From the NCBI RefSeq assembly GCF_024868665.1, contig NC_079895.1, positions 10,499,945-10,563,944 on the forward strand: a stretch of DNA of 64,000 bases, in the 5' to 3' direction. The notes under the pieces are model-generated. The model searched no databases. It saw nothing but the letters and a program-made list of their open reading frames with translations, and was not told where the DNA came from. The position numbers were made by a program, and so were the translations under genes. Source of the DNA: Triplophysa rosa. Taxonomy: Eukaryota; Chordata; Actinopteri; Cypriniformes; Nemacheilidae. Below are positions 1 through 12,819 of the stretch, one piece after another; the stretch's first letter is position 1, and the number at the start of each line of letters is the position of its first letter.

Positions 1-306
1 GTTGTAAAACTTATGTCTATAATTAATGTAATAAATTACATCTGTGTTTACTCTGCTAGGACATCTGTGTGAACTTAGGAGGAATTAAAACCACCTTGGG
101 TCTGGTCTGGCATCATTTGTTTGCAGAATCAGATGAGAAAACATTTGATGTTATTCATGACAATGAAATTTATAAACTGTATGTGTGACTCAGATGTCCA
201 GTCCAGTTGTGTCCACTTGTGTTGCTCTGGCTTTTTGAGATGGTTTCTTATGTGTGTGCGATCTGTGATTTCAATTGTTCTAGTGTGGAAGGACTATTTA
301 ACTCAC

Positions 307-2746
307 CTGTCTGGGTTAGAGGTTGTTCCCTGTACTTTGTCTTCAATGTTGGTCAGCAGTATGTTAAAAAAAGGACCCACACACATCTTGACAATCTGCC
401 TGAAGACAAACACATCTTAAAGCCTCCAAGCATGAGCTTTTCTACATTCTTCTGCCTGACATTTCTATAGCAGGATCCCATGTCCCCTCACCTCTTACTG
501 GGCTCATAGATGTGACAGACCATATCTACTGCTCTCTTTTCAACTGTATTTCTCCAATGCTCTAGAGCCGTAGGAACTGGCAGGCCATGAGTCTAGGATT
601 AATAATAAACAAAACAGTACTCAACAAACCCAACAGTGCTATATCTGTACAATGCTTCCTGTCACCAGAGGGCTGCTTTACCTCTCTTGCCACCATGTCA
701 TCTCTAATGAGGATGAAGTCGAGGTGTTGATGAGGATCGACCCCCAACGCGCTCTGGATGCTACGCAGGTCTGCGGCGATGTCCGGAAGAGTGGATGACT
801 CTGTCCAGCGAGGACTATGTGTCATGTGCCACAGCCAACCACAGACACAGAGACATGGTGTTAACCCAATCACAAATCAATTTACAAATATTGATAATTT
901 TCATCACCATGGCAATGAGCAAGTTTACCCAGATAGCAGCTTAAGCAGTTTGCATCCATAATAGTTGGGGTAGAGGACCTCGTTCTCTGCCTTATCAGTG
1001 AGAATGGGCACAACACCTTACAAGAGAAATATCAACATTTTATTGACTATTCTACCACGCTACACGGAGTAATTGAGTCGCTGTTTTACCTGCTTGTTCC
1101 TGTTGGAACAGTCCTGCCACCAAACATTTTGCAGACTCAATAGTCCGTACGATGTTGGTTGAGCGAATGCTATAAAAAATAACACAGCATCCATTTTACT
1201 GGTTCACTTTGATGATGCACGATTATTATAATTATATAATTTATTATATAATAATTATGTTTATTATCATTATAATTTAGGGTGATTTAAAAAAAATATG
1301 AATAGAGAAATCTTGATCCGGATTGGTTTCACTGATGGTTTAAGACTAGTCTTCAATGCAAGTAGTTCTTGTCCTTGTAAAATTCACCATCATTAAGCTG
1401 CAGGTGGTTGCCAGGATATTTCAAGTGTTCAGTGTGGTTGCTAGGATGTTGCTTGTTTATTCAAACTAAGAGTCCAACTATCTGTCAATGACTTTCTGGT
1501 TGCTAGATGTTGTTTGGGTTCATCCATCAATGTAAGTCTATAGGACATTTTTGACACTTTTATTATCTGTAAGTCTGAACCTGTACACTTTTCCTCAATA
1601 TGTCATAGTTTTATGATATGATTCATGCAAAAGTGATGCACAACTCCTCACAGTTGAGTTTATATTTAGAGTTAGGGGTCTATTCAAATCCCTGAGCAAA
1701 GTGATTGTGATGCTATCCAAAGTCTCAAAGTTTATTTATGTTGTCCACTCACTAAACTTCTTTGGGACTGAAAGAAGATGTGAGGAACGGCACGTCCTCT
1801 ATGTATCTCTTTCGCAGCTTCACTCCAAGATCGTACAGCTGTTGCATGCCCAGTGTGGTCAGCTGACCTGGATAAGTTCCACCCTGTAGGAGGAGTCAGA
1901 ATCAGTGCCATTATTCATCTTAATATGACTGCCTGTCACGATATTCAGATAAACACAGCTAAACATTATAATGTTTACATGATGGTATGACATTCTGCTA
2001 TTTACTATCAATTTACTGCATTCTAATAATGCACTCAAGTAAAAAGCTACAAATGGAAACTATAAATCTACACACAGTGAATTTAGTTAATGCTACGGAA
2101 TGCTTTAACCGAAGGTTGCCTGACAAAAGGCAATGAGCAAACTCAAACGTATTTTTTAACACCATTTCACTATGTGTAGTGAATACTATATCAGCAATAA
2201 AACCAACTTCCCATAGTTTAAGAATGTGGCACAAATGTATGAACACAGACACGTGCTCACTGTCAAGATTTTGGCTCTGTAGCTTTCCTCCACTGGAGAT
2301 GGGGGTCTAGGTCCTCCTTGTAGGTCTGTAACCTTATAGTCCATTTCAGTGTGAGCAGGAGCTTCGAGTAGCTCAGGGACCCATTGTGCCTGGAGATGAA
2401 GAGATCATGCCGGTCAACATGCTGATGCTGGTCAATTTCCATCAACTTGCAGACAATTACTAACATAACAGTGTCTCTCTGTCTATGAATTAAAGAGCAT
2501 GCTGGTAGGGTTGGGCCCCAGATGACTCTAAAATGTCTAAACAATAAAGAATTAATGTCAGATTTGTGACACCAGCCCTCTTACCTCGAACACATCCGGT
2601 ATAGATTTCAGTGGGGTTCTTGCCCCGTGTCTGAATAGAACTTGGATTAATTTAAGCTCGTATGGAGATACTTCGGTCTTATTCTTTTGAGACCAAAACA
2701 TCGACCCAAGGCCCACTGAACCTAGAAGACCCACACGTGCCCACAT
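307..2746 (-). CDS. acp6: Lysophosphatidic acid phosphatase type 6, 5' part (8 coding exons, 3' end off window)
   Basis: Acp6 is a mitochondrial histidine acid phosphatase that removes the phosphate of lysophosphatidic acid. Eight exons join in one frame on the minus strand: 2585-2746 (start ATG), 2261-2389, 1753-1883, 1090-1169, 929-1016, 682-814, 492-592 and 307-399. All have AG/GT borders and compatible phases. The first exon carries the catalytic signature VLFRHGARTP. Later exons read as the family does: PELLEAPAHT, GGTYPGQLT.LGMQQL, RSTN followed by a CLVAGLFQ motif, and EVLYPNY. The C-terminal catalytic HD region is not in the window, so the last exons must lie left of base 1. The neighbour gja5 fits the ACP6-GJA5-GJA8 order of human 1q21. 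Identity rests on motif recall; symbol confidence is high because both sequence and synteny agree. Confidence 0.9.
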
Positions 2747-2753
2747 GATACAC

Positions 2754-3952
2754 CTGATAAGAGAGAAACATTTTAATCCCATACATGTCAGACTATACCT
2801 AACTGTTTCACGATTTTTGTAGTACATATGTAATTAAGTACTTTAAGCATGATATTGTAATTTATTAAGTTTGATTCTAGATTCTAACAGAATATAAGTA
2901 CAGTATATATACGTACACCTACATAAAGCTCTTTCTGATTCTGATAACTATATTATATACATAGCATCTATTAGAATTCAGGAGTCAAAACTGATTAAAA
3001 GATCACTTTAAGATGTAAACGAGTCAGTATATTTCTATTACTCAAGCTCAAGTCCACGACTTAACACAGCAACAACAACTGTCACAGCATCCAGTATTTC
3101 CGCCTGTCATTTCAGCAAGTTTTTACACACTCTTGGAAAGATCAACTATTATGGAGTAAGTACGACTCAATTACGTAAAAATAAATGTGCTTTACAGAAA
3201 AACATCTCTGTAAATGTCACCAACCTGAAGGTTTCAGCGGCGAAGTCAAATCCACTGGTTTTGAATTGCACTCATTCCGTTCGGGTAGAGTGACATACGC
3301 CGGCTGATGGCGAGGTGCATTGTGGGACATGTAGTTGAGTAGACTAGCAGCACAATCTGAGCTTCACAGAGTAAAACTACATTTCCCATCCTATATAGTA
3401 GCTGAACTCGTTTGTAGGCTGTACCTTTCGTTTTAAGTGCCATAATATTTCTATGAAGACGAATTCGAAATATTGCGGTAAATATTAATAATATTTATAG
3501 GGTCTTGGTGAGCCTGTTTTGTCTTGTATGTTGTGTAGAATGTCTTTTTTACGCACTTCTTGTTGTTACTTATGTATTTAATGTTGGTTCCAAGAAAGAA
3601 GCATTATTTGCAGATGCCACGTGGTTTGGTCGGGGGGGAAATTAAGTAAATAAGCATCACATGTAGTATAAGTTTTGGTATATTTTATTTAATACTCCCA
3701 GCAGAACAAAGGTAACTGTGACTGTGCAATGGTATGTGATAAATTAAGTGAAATGAAGCTCAGATGTCATCCATTGCAAGGATAAAACTTTCAGACACTG
3801 ATGTAAGGTTATATATTACAAAACATAACCACCAATAGTAATTAAGGTGACAACACGAGCAGATAAAAATAAAGACAAACTAATATCAATAATGTTGAAA
3901 ATGACCAGTCTTTTACCTGAAAGATTAAATTGTGCTGAGGAAAATGAAGCGG
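2754..3952. other. acp6 upstream region with a probable 5' UTR exon; no other gene seen
   Basis: A possible non-coding first exon of acp6 lies on the minus strand at about 3236-3440. It ends in a donor-like AG|GTTGGT at 3234-3236 and would splice to the acceptor before 2753. The promoter should lie near 3450-3600. A short LINE tail (2922-2946, listed separately) sits in the first intron. Nothing else is recognised. Confidence 0.35.
2922..2946 (+). repeat. LINE 3'-tail remnant
   Basis: The block 'taaagctctttctgattctg' is identical to the 3' end of the LINE fragment at 37671-37690. It looks like a severely 5'-truncated copy of the same non-LTR family in the acp6 5' intron. Only the tail is identifiable. 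Confidence 0.5.
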
Positions 3953-5163
3953 TAACACAGTACGTTCTGACGACGTCGCCAGTTCGTCTTCAATTGGTCA
4001 CCGTGACATTACTTTGTGACCACGTTCTGAGGACGTCTTGGCAACGTTCCATTTCTTAGAATTTTTGCGTACGTTCCAGAAACGTCCTAGCCACGTCCTC
4101 AAATAACGTCGTGAATTAATCCCATGGAGAACGTTTTCGCGACCTGATGTACTGGTCGTCAGATAACCTGGACACTGGTCATTTGATTAATGAATCTCAG
4201 TTCTATTTATTATGTTATTGTATGGAAAATGTATGATCAGAGTAAAATCTGTTACAATGTCAAGACGAATGCTATAAATCCGACTTCTGACAGCTATTAA
4301 ACAGGAGTTTAATTCGATACCACAATTAAAACTGCGTTTCTATTTATTTAGTAAGCGCACGCGCCTTCTCTGTTCTGCAAAGAGCCGCGCGCTCGCATCA
4401 TCTAAACTTTAACGGTCATTTCTTTTTACCTCACTGCCTGATATTACTTTAGCGGTTTCATAATATTCATTCTTTACTTTATACCTTACAGATGTGAGAA
4501 TAAACACAAATTTTAGTGATTTTCGATCGATTTGGCGCGTTTAAATGAACGGACCCTGGTGTTTGTGAGTGTGACTATAGAAGCTTTTGATTGTTGTTTC
4601 TAAAAACGGACAACCTGCTTAACTTATGTGGTAAGACAAGAATATAATGTTAAGCTTAAACATAATGTTTATTCATCTCTGTCAATAACTTTCTGCTTTA
4701 AATCCTCTATATTGTGTTGAAGTCTTTGATTATTTATGTCATACTACCCATAAGTATAAAAAAAATCTGATTGTGATGTACAGTGCTGTGTTGAGTTTTA
4801 TAATCGTTATACTCTGCTTTATATTTGAATAGAGAATTACTCCAATTATGCATAAAATTGAATCTTTAAAGCACAGATTAAGTCACAAATTAATTTAATC
4901 CTCCATGTGAGGGATGATAATTGTTTAAATTAAATAAATAAAAACGATTTTAACAACGTGACTGTTTGGTCGTTAGGACATGCTCATCACGTTCCAGAAA
5001 CGTTATTTGATATGTAGCTGCGACGAATATGGTACGTTCCAGGTATGTCTTCAGGAGGTTATTCCAACAACGTCCAATGTTACGTCGCTGGAACGTTATT
5101 ATGTTACGTCTTGGCAACGAATATGGTCCGGTCCATGTACGTCGTCACAACGTAACTGTGTTA
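3953..5163. mobile_element. Non-autonomous DNA transposon with ACGT-rich subterminal repeats
   Basis: The two ends are inverted copies. The left end reads taacacagtacgttctgacg, and the reverse complement of the right end reads taacacagttacgttgtgac. Both ends then carry many copies of short ACGT-centred words (gacgt, aacgtcc, acgttccagaaacgt, acgtcttggcaacg) at about 3958-4125 and 4967-5156. The interior (about 4150-4960) is AT-rich and has no open frame of note. No transposase is present, so mobility would need a partner in trans. The family is not recognised. Flanking TAA/TTA may belong to the target site or to the repeats. Confidence 0.65.
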
Positions 5164-5524
5164 GCTGGGAAGTTTCTTATGAGACCAGATATTGAAATAT
5201 TTGCCATGACACAATGTCATTTAAAACAGAAATCTATGGAAGTGCTTTGGTGAAAACAAACCTTGCTTTCCACGAATCAGAAGAATGATGTCATAAAATT
5301 GCATATTTAAAATATTTAACTTCATGTTTGCTCTTGCCGTCTGTGCTTCTGAGAACAAGATCATTCAGATATTTTACCGTCACACAAAGATGTAGAGTGT
5401 TGTGATCTACTCTCTCAAAAGGCACTTTCAGAAGTCATAATCCTTAACATCAAGACAATACCTCTGATGTTATTCACAGTTATCTGAGAGCATCTACACA
5501 GTATATATTTTTTCTACTATGTTA

Positions 5525-5670
5525 TTGAATGATGTTCCAGAACTGGAAATTACTAACATTCTTCCAAATATCTTTCTTTGTGTTCAACAGAACAAAGAAA
5601 TGTATACAGATGTGGAACAACTTGAGGGTGAGTGACAGAATTTTCATTTTTGGTTGAACTATTGAGCAGG
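5525..5670. repeat. Partial copy of palindromic MITE family C
   Basis: Contains the family's right half: 'cttccaaatatctttctttg', 'gtgttcaacagaacaaagaa', a 'gaggg' block and a terminus-like 'tttttggttgaact'. The left half is absent. Full copies of this family are at 12512-12819, 61495-61919 and elsewhere. Confidence 0.65.
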
Positions 5671-5880
5671 ACATATCTACAGGCTTTTCTTTTTCTAAAA
5701 AGCCAATTGGCTTTAATATCGTCTCTATATTTGCTTGGTGTCATGAGGTTATTAAAATGCCAACTTTATTAGTTAGATAAATTATCCCAAAATATTTTAT
5801 GCTTGAAACCAACATCATATCAGTAGTTTTCTCATGTTTAATTCATTCATCTACTACTGAATATGTCATATTGAAAACCG

Positions 5881-5887
5881 TTTATTT
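5881..5887 (-). terminator. Candidate gja5 polyadenylation signal
   Basis: Minus-strand AAATAAA about 245 bases past the gja5 stop codon. It is the first canonical hexamer seen downstream and is only positional evidence. Confidence 0.4.
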
Positions 5888-6130
5888 AAGATGACTGTCT
5901 CACTCTGTAAAAATCTACATTCAATTACTATTACAACAGGTAACAGGTTTCAAGGAAACCAGATTAAATGCTCTGATACAGATTCTCTCCTGCCAACTCT
6001 CATTATATCATTCTCTCTTTGTGGCCACTGAAATAGTCCAAACCACGACTAATACCAACAGACAAGCAAACTCAACCATCTTTCTTCTATTGACTTCTCT
6101 TCCTTTGAGAACGCTATGCTTTAACCCAGC

Positions 6131-7318
6131 CTAAACAGCCAGGTCACCAGGTCTGACCCTGCTACTACTAGTGCCACTTGTCTTGCTAAGGCGACGCTTG
6201 TCTCTGAAAAAGTCTGGGTGGGATGATGGTGTTGAGGGGGCGCTGGGCAGAGGGCTCCCACCGCTCATCTGCAGGAAGTCTTCGTGAGGCTCCAGGTTGT
6301 CATGACTGTGATGGTGCCGTTCTGTGGCCATATTGACAGAGTTCTGCTGGTGGGCTAAGCGGTTATTAAAGGGCTGGCAGCTTTGGTGGATATGATAAGG
6401 ATGGTGGTGATAAGGATGCGGGGGTGATGTTGGTCCTTGACTTGATGCCAGGCACTGGTTAAAATCTGGAGGTGGGGTACAGGTTTGGCTAGGAGCTGGT
6501 ACTTTAGCCGTATCAGGCATTTCTATTGAAATAGTTGCTCTTCTAGGTTTGACAGCTTTGTCAGTTTTGTTCCTGACATCATTGGCGTGGTTGTCGGCAT
6601 ACTTTTTAATGCACGGCCTGCATTGTTTCCAGCCGATGTGGTACAGCTCCAGCACACTGAGAAAGAGCGAAACAGCTGCCACCACTAGCATAAACACTAT
6701 AAAGACGTTTTTCTCAGTCGGCCGGGACATGTAACAATTCACAGGGTTGGGGCATGGTGATGTGTCGCAGTGGTACAGTGCACCAAGAAAGATTCCATAC
6801 AGCATGTATTGGATCACAACAAAGGTCACTTCCATTACTAAACGTATCAAAATGCTTAGGACATATGTCTGAAGCAACGCTCCCCGGAGGAGGATCTTTG
6901 GCGGTGCCTCTTCGGTTTTCTCTTTCTGTTCCAAATACGCCTTTTCTCCTCGTGCCTCTTCATTTCCTGCTGTAGCTTTCGCCTCGAATTCTCTCTGCCT
7001 CCGTTTCTCCTCCATGTGGACCGTGTGCATGGCATGGCCCATGTAGATGAGGGATGGAGTTGAGACGAAGACGATCTGTAGCACCCAGTATCGGATATGA
7101 GCGATGGGGAAGGCTCGGTCATAACAAACATTGGTGCAACCAGGTTGTCGCGTGTCACACATGAAGTCGGACTGCTCGTCACCCCATGATGACTCCGCAG
7201 CCGTGCCCAGGACCAGGATGCGGAAGATGAACAGCACGGTCAACCAGACCTTCCCCACGGTCGTGGAATGCTCCTGAACTTCTTCCAGAAAATTACCCAG
7301 GAGACTCCAGTCCCCCAT
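6131..7318 (-). CDS. gja5: Gap junction alpha-5 protein (connexin 40 type), intact single coding exon
   Basis: A connexin subunit: six make a hemichannel and two hemichannels make a gap-junction channel, used in the cardiovascular system and, in fish, in pigment cells. The 395-residue frame has the full family layout: N-terminal helix (1-20, with an E12xxxE16 motif), TM1 about 22-41, first loop cysteines C54, C61 and C65 (Cx6Cx3C), TM2 about 76-98, TM3 about 150-175, second loop C184, C189 and C195 (Cx4Cx5C), SRPTEK at 198-203, TM4 about 205-225, and a His/Pro-rich tail ending DLAV. A splice acceptor (tgttgtgtag) lies just before the ATG, as in other connexins, so a 5' UTR exon lies upstream. 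It sits head to head with gja8 and next to acp6, as in human 1q21. Whether this is teleost gja5a or gja5b cannot be settled here. Confidence 0.92.
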   Translation of the reverse strand: MGDWSLLGNFLEEVQEHSTTVGKVWLTVLFIFRILVLGTAAESSWGDEQSDFMCDTRQPGCTNVCYDRAFPIAHIRYWVLQIVFVSTPSLIYMGHAMHTVHMEEKRRQREFEAKATAGNEEARGEKAYLEQKEKTEEAPPKILLRGALLQTYVLSILIRLVMEVTFVVIQYMLYGIFLGALYHCDTSPCPNPVNCYMSRPTEKNVFIVFMLVVAAVSLFLSVLELYHIGWKQCRPCIKKYADNHANDVRNKTDKAVKPRRATISIEMPDTAKVPAPSQTCTPPPDFNQCLASSQGPTSPPHPYHHHPYHIHQSCQPFNNRLAHQQNSVNMATERHHHSHDNLEPHEDFLQMSGGSPLPSAPSTPSSHPDFFRDKRRLSKTSGTSSSRVRPGDLAV

Positions 7319-8244
7319 TGCTACACAACAGCACTAGAAAGACAGAGACAGATGCAAAGAGGGAAAGAAAGAGGGAAAATAGAAAGAGAGCAAAAAATAT
7401 TTTTTACCAAGAAATGAATGTTGTCTTGAAGCTAATTTTAAATGGAGATAATTTGCAGGCAATATATTCAATTTTAATAAAGTATTTTATTGGCATGATT
7501 GTGTGCACTTACAAAATATGCTAAAAGCATGCAAGAACATCAAGAAAATCACATGAAGGTTCATAAAAAATGAATAATACAACATAATGAATAAAAATGC
7601 AATTCAGTGCAAATTATATACAGTATATTGGTTGACAACATTGAAACCATTTTAATTATAGTTTTACTGAAGGGGGCACTCTTTCACCATTCATATGACT
7701 ACACATCAAGATGAGCAAAAACAAAATCTCACTGCTAAGGCATCTTAACCTTAAATTCATATAGTAATGCAGAGGCAACAAAAAGTATTTGAACATCTAG
7801 AAAATGTATTTAATTGCATTAAAAAACAAAAATACTGTGGACCTATCTAAACTACAATCAAACCCTTGCAAAAAGTTGAGAGTGCTATTAGAATCCTTCT
7901 TAAAACAAACAAATAAGTATACTTGCATTTTTTCTTTTTATTTACTTCTTAAAATTACACTTAAGAACACTTGACTTGTACTGATGTGGAACTTAAACCA
8001 AGTCTTTGTACACAGTGATAATTGTGATAATTAGAATTGAATTAAAGTAAAGTATAAGGTATATTCTGTTCAAGTATAAAAATTAATACCTAAATAAAGG
8101 CACACAGCAGTATACAGTGTAGCCTAATTATAGTGCAAAAATATTATGACAAATAAATGTATAGAAGTTTTCATCTGACTTATACACGCTGGCCTGAAGT
8201 TAATTTCCGGTCTGTGTTTTATTAATTTATATTGTTATATAATA

Positions 8245-8285
<41 letters not shown>

Positions 8286-8422
8286 ATTGTATTTTAATTA
8301 CATTTAATTAAGTTGAAACTACTCAACAGTTATTGATTCTTTGCGGAGGTCATGGAAGTTAAGTTTGGGCCACATAAGTTGTTGCCGCTGAAACCGTCTA
8401 TAGTTGCAGTTTAAAAACTACT
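7319..8422. other. 5' intron/flank of gja5; no gene seen
   Basis: AT-rich sequence upstream of the gja5 coding exon, presumably its 5' intron. It holds a (TA)n tract at 8250-8280 and no recognisable exon. Confidence 0.4.
8250..8280. repeat. (TA)n microsatellite
   Basis: About 15 uninterrupted TA units. Confidence 0.9.
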
Positions 8423-8763
8423 GGTAGCACTTTATTTATATATACTGGAGCTATTTGTTTACATTAGTAAATGCATTAACTAACATGAACTAACTATTAT
8501 CAATATAATTTTCCAGCATTTATTAACCCTTGTTAATGTTAGTTCATGTCAATACCATAGGTCAATACAACTATTCATGTTAGTTCATGGTGCATTTACT
8601 CATGTTAACAGTGACAATGTTTGATTTTAATAATGTTTTAGTAAATGCTGAAATAAACATGAACTAAGATTAATAAATGCTTTAGAAGTATTGTTCACTG
8701 TTAGTTCATGTTAGCTAATGCATTAACTAACTGTTAACAAATAGCAACTTGTAAAGTGTTACC
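8423..8763. mobile_element. Palindromic MITE, family A
   Basis: Starts ggtagcactttat and ends gtaaagtgttacc, so the termini are inverted repeats. The body is largely self-complementary: attagtaaatgcattaac and ttagttcatg words recur in both orientations. No coding capacity. A second copy is at 56679-56961. Confidence 0.75.
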
Positions 8764-9273
8764 AAACTACTAACCTCAGTTTTACTGATAGTACACTTAC
8801 TGATAGTAGACTAAAAATGTGCTACAGATATTAAACTAGTTAAACAAATGAGAATTTGTAGTTGTAAACTAGTTGTATACTTAAAGTAAAAAGTGGGCCA
8901 ATTTAGTCCCAAGTATAGTATTAGAATAGTACACTTACAAGTATAGAACTGGGATTTTAGAGATGTAAATAATTGCATGATGTATACTTAAAATATACTT
9001 GAACATTACTGAAGTAAACGTAATAAAATGAACTTATAAGTATACTTATTTTCTGTAATGGAACCCAGAACTATGTTTGCCAGCCATTGCAGTTAGTTTA
9101 TTATGTTAGCCTATTGAATACATTGGCACTACAGTATGTTTACTGTAAAAACACTTGATGTATCTTTCTAGAGAAGATAAAACTTCTATTAGGTGTATTT
9201 ACAGTAGAGCCGTGAGAGCATAGCACTATGAACTTGAATAAGCACAGGGGTGACTGTTCTAATTTTGGTGACG

Positions 9274-9296
9274 CCTGCCCCAGTTTTTGGGGCAGG
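9274..9296. other. Short perfect GC-rich hairpin
   Basis: An 8-bp perfect stem, CCTGCCCC/GGGGCAGG, around a 7-base loop. It lies inside a GC-rich patch (about 9265-9365) that contrasts with the AT-rich surroundings. Function unknown. Confidence 0.5.
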
Positions 9297-9364
9297 GTTA
9301 GTGACAGTGGCCTTGGCAGGGCAGAGCAGGGCCAGGGGATGCCAGGGGCCCTGAGAACTGCCTT

Positions 9365-11929
9365 TTTGTATGACCCAGTAGAAGCCTAGATCATATTAAA
9401 CCACAATGCAGAATGTCCACAACATCTCTCTACTACAGTACATCACGTGTACTATGTGGGTGTATTCTTGATCCAGTGTGTGTGATGTAGCGGATAGGGC
9501 ACTGCATAAACTTCTCAAAATAAAATAGAAGGGGTCACATAAAGTTCCTTTATGTGTAAAAATACTATTATCAATTAAATAACAAGTCTTTGAATTCCGA
9601 TCAATACTGTAAGTGTCTATGTTATGTTTCCTAAGTGATTATTTTGTTAAAATCCCAAATCGAGTTCAAATACCTAAACATTTTTCCAGTTGAATAATGC
9701 AACAGGTGTTTACTGCATGTCCTGCTTTCTCTGACACACAGACATATCTTCTCTCAGGGTCTCCATAAGCCCGTTTTATTTGTTTTAGTTATAGCCCCAT
9801 GTGAACAGTATTGGAAAACCCTATATAGATTTATTGCTATTTACTGGATATTGTCACTGTAATGTCCATTAAACTTTAAATGTTTTATTAAGTAACTAAC
9901 TGTGACCACGCTAGAGAGTCATATTTATGTATGTATGTGTACTTTGTGTTTTGACTGTGCCCTTTTGCCATCCTGTACGAGACCATGTTTTACTAGTAAT
10001 AGGTCTTGCTGATGTCTGTAATGGCCAAATATGGAATCTTACCAGCAGACAATTTGAACTGAGGCCCTCCGTCTTTCTGAACAGAGGTAAAATAGTCAAA
10101 ATGTGTCATCCATCATTAGTAAAGAGTATTTATTGAAAGTTAAAGTGGTAGAAATCTGAAAATACATTTAAGATTTGAGTATTGATGAAATAAATGATTG
10201 GGACCTTTAATTGAATTGGCTTCTAAAGATACTTTCTATCCAATCCTATAAGAAGATGTTTATTAAACCATTTGGTATATTTAATATGTTAATTAGGTCA
10301 CATTCCTTACTGAGACGGTTGACCATACTATCAGTGATTTCAGGTTTTACCCTTATAGTGAAAGTTGGTGCTATCCATGGCATTTTTTGGATTCATGCAT
10401 TTATTAGTTTTAAGTTTCTGACATCAGATGTTCTGGAAATGACTGTCACTCAATGGTGTGAACCCAGTGAAGCAGTATGAGTGTATTCATGTCGGTAAAA
10501 GTCATTTGGACTGGCATCGATGGGAATGGAATCTTAAACATTTAAAAAACAGAAGGAGGACGGAAATATCCATCTGATTCACTGACTGAGCAATCTCCGT
10601 CGCCAGTGCTCTCTCTCTCCTTCTGTCTATCTGCCTTTTCCTTTTCTTCTTCTCTTAGGAAGCAATTTTAAACAATATGATTTCCTCCATTCTTGCCACT
10701 TTAAAGGAAACAAGTCTCTGAATGTCTCCAAGGTCAAGGGTGTTTTCTTTCCCAAAAGAGAGAAAGAGAACCACTGGAGAATAGAATTTACCTGCAGCCG
10801 GTTAGCGCCCCTAAAAAACCCTAAAAGCCCTTATCATGAGATATTATAGGAGGTCAAAGTCTAACTACAGACTGCAGTATTTCTTAAAGATACTGAAACA
10901 ATAGGACTGCAGTGCACACACAAATGTTGTCGAGATGAATGACAGACAGGAAGAACTTTCACCTGCTCTCATATGATTTTCTGTTTGTTATAGGAAAGAC
11001 TTAACATTACATGCTGACCTCAAAGGACATCTAATATGAATGATAGTACACTATTGTTACTGGGTTAAATATAGGCATGTTTTCACCCCAACACGCAAAA
11101 GTATTATATTATATTATGCAACCATATTAGCAAATAATTTGTAACTAAACAACTTGAAACTGTGCTTAGATTGGCCAAAGTGTGCCACCAAAGTAAAAAG
11201 TAGATTTTATATGTGAAATAATTTCTAATTTGATTCATCTATCATTCTAAAAATATGCTAAAACATTTAACGGAAAAAAAAGAAAATTCAAAATTATAAT
11301 TGATTCACTTACCCTCTTTTACATTTATTGTTATCATGACAGCTTCCCTTAACGTTCATGGTTTCTTATTTGTAGGAATACAGTCGATGTTCTTTATGAC
11401 TCTAAGCCACTGTCAAACTTTCAATTACAAAATAAACTTTAGAATAACATAGAACCTCGCACTCTCATCCGCACTATTTTAACAAGCCGGGAACATTGCC
11501 ACAGCACCTTTGAAACATTCTAGTAGCACTTCACATACTAGGTGCCAGGCAGTGTTGGCAAGCAATGGCATGCTGGTTTTTCTCACACTGATCATGTCGC
11601 AGCTGGCACCCTGATACCCACACCATAAGAGGCTCTGCAATGCCCGTGCATGGGCCCTACCCCCTACCTTTTAATAAATATTTATTTAAGCCCTTTCCCC
11701 TCAACCTGATGTCAGGGACTACCAGAATTAGCATGACACAGAGTTGTCCGATCTGTGTCCCAACATAACCACGATTGTAACTAGGTAGAATGCAAAGACA
11801 AACATAGAGGCATATTTAAGCAATGCCAAATAAGCAAGAGTGTTGTTGTAATTAATATCAACCTGATTTGGCTGTAAGCATCACAGGTATCAGTTATGTT
11901 GATATTGTGTACAATAGCATGACTGCAAG
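9365..11929. other. Intergenic, no gene seen; possible conserved non-coding stretches
   Basis: No exon with coding similarity is visible on either strand. Around 10560-10800 there is a long pyrimidine tract ending in TTAG followed by a moderately complex block, and 11480-11690 is more GC-rich than its surroundings. Either could be a regulatory element or an untranslated exon of gja5. This is a guess from composition only. Confidence 0.3.
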
Positions 11930-12247
11930 TAGGGCTGTCAAACGATTAATCGCATCCAGAATAAAAGTTTTTGTTTACATAATATATGTCTGTGTACTGT
12001 GCATATTCATTTTGTATTTATAAACACATACACATACATGCATATATACGAAAGAAAAATATGAAATATAAATATGTATAAATGTTTATATATAATTTTA
12101 ATTATTGGTAACTGTAAATAAATATATTTAGATTTTTCCTATATATTTCCTATATATATGCATGTATGTGTATGTTTATTAATACACAATTAATATGCAC
12201 AGTACATATACATACATTATGTAAACACAAACTTTTATTCTGTATGC
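11930..12247. mobile_element. Palindromic MITE, family B (3' terminus lost)
   Basis: Begins tagggctgtcaaacgattaa. The inner arms 'ccagaataaaagttttt' and 'acttttattctg' are inverted, and 'tgtactgtgcatattcat' mirrors 'aatatgcacagtaca'. The mirrored outer end is missing. A complete copy is at 59489-59850. Confidence 0.75.
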
Positions 12248-12511
12248 AAATATGCATTCATATTTTATGAATGTTTTTCATATTTTCATATTTTGTTCAT
12301 AATGAGGCCATTAAGTATTCAACAGAAGTTGTAATTCAGTTTTTAATTCAAACATGTTTCTAGAGCGATTTTTACATTGGCTTACTGATTGCTGCAAAGT
12401 AGCTTTACAGAAAAAGAGACTTAAGTTTCTTGAGAAACAAAGAGGGAGAAATATAAATGAAAAAAAGCTTCCCGATTACTGGACAAAGCAAACTATGGCC
12501 ACTTCTATAGT

Positions 12512-12819
12512 TTAAAGGGATAGTTCACCAGTAAAGTTCTGTCATCTAGTTTCCAAACCTATATAAATCTCTTTGTTTGGTTGAACACAGAGAAAGATAT
12601 TGGACGAATGCTTGAATTATGAAACATTTCTTTGAACCCATTGACATAGTAGGAAAAAATACAAAGTTTGTCAAAAGTGCCCCAGAACTGTTTGCTTTCC
12701 TACATCTCTTCAAAATATCTTCTTTTGTGTTCAACAGAACAAAGAAATTGATACAGATTTGGAACAACTTGCGTAAATGGTGACAGAATTTTTATTTTTG
12801 GGTGAACTATCCCTTTAAG
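12512..12819. mobile_element. Palindromic MITE, family C, full copy
   Basis: Termini ttaaagggatagttcacc and ggtgaactatccctttaa are perfect inverses. Inner words (gaagatattttg, gtgttcaacagaacaaagaa, tggaacaactt) recur in every copy. This is the dominant repeat of the window. Confidence 0.85.
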
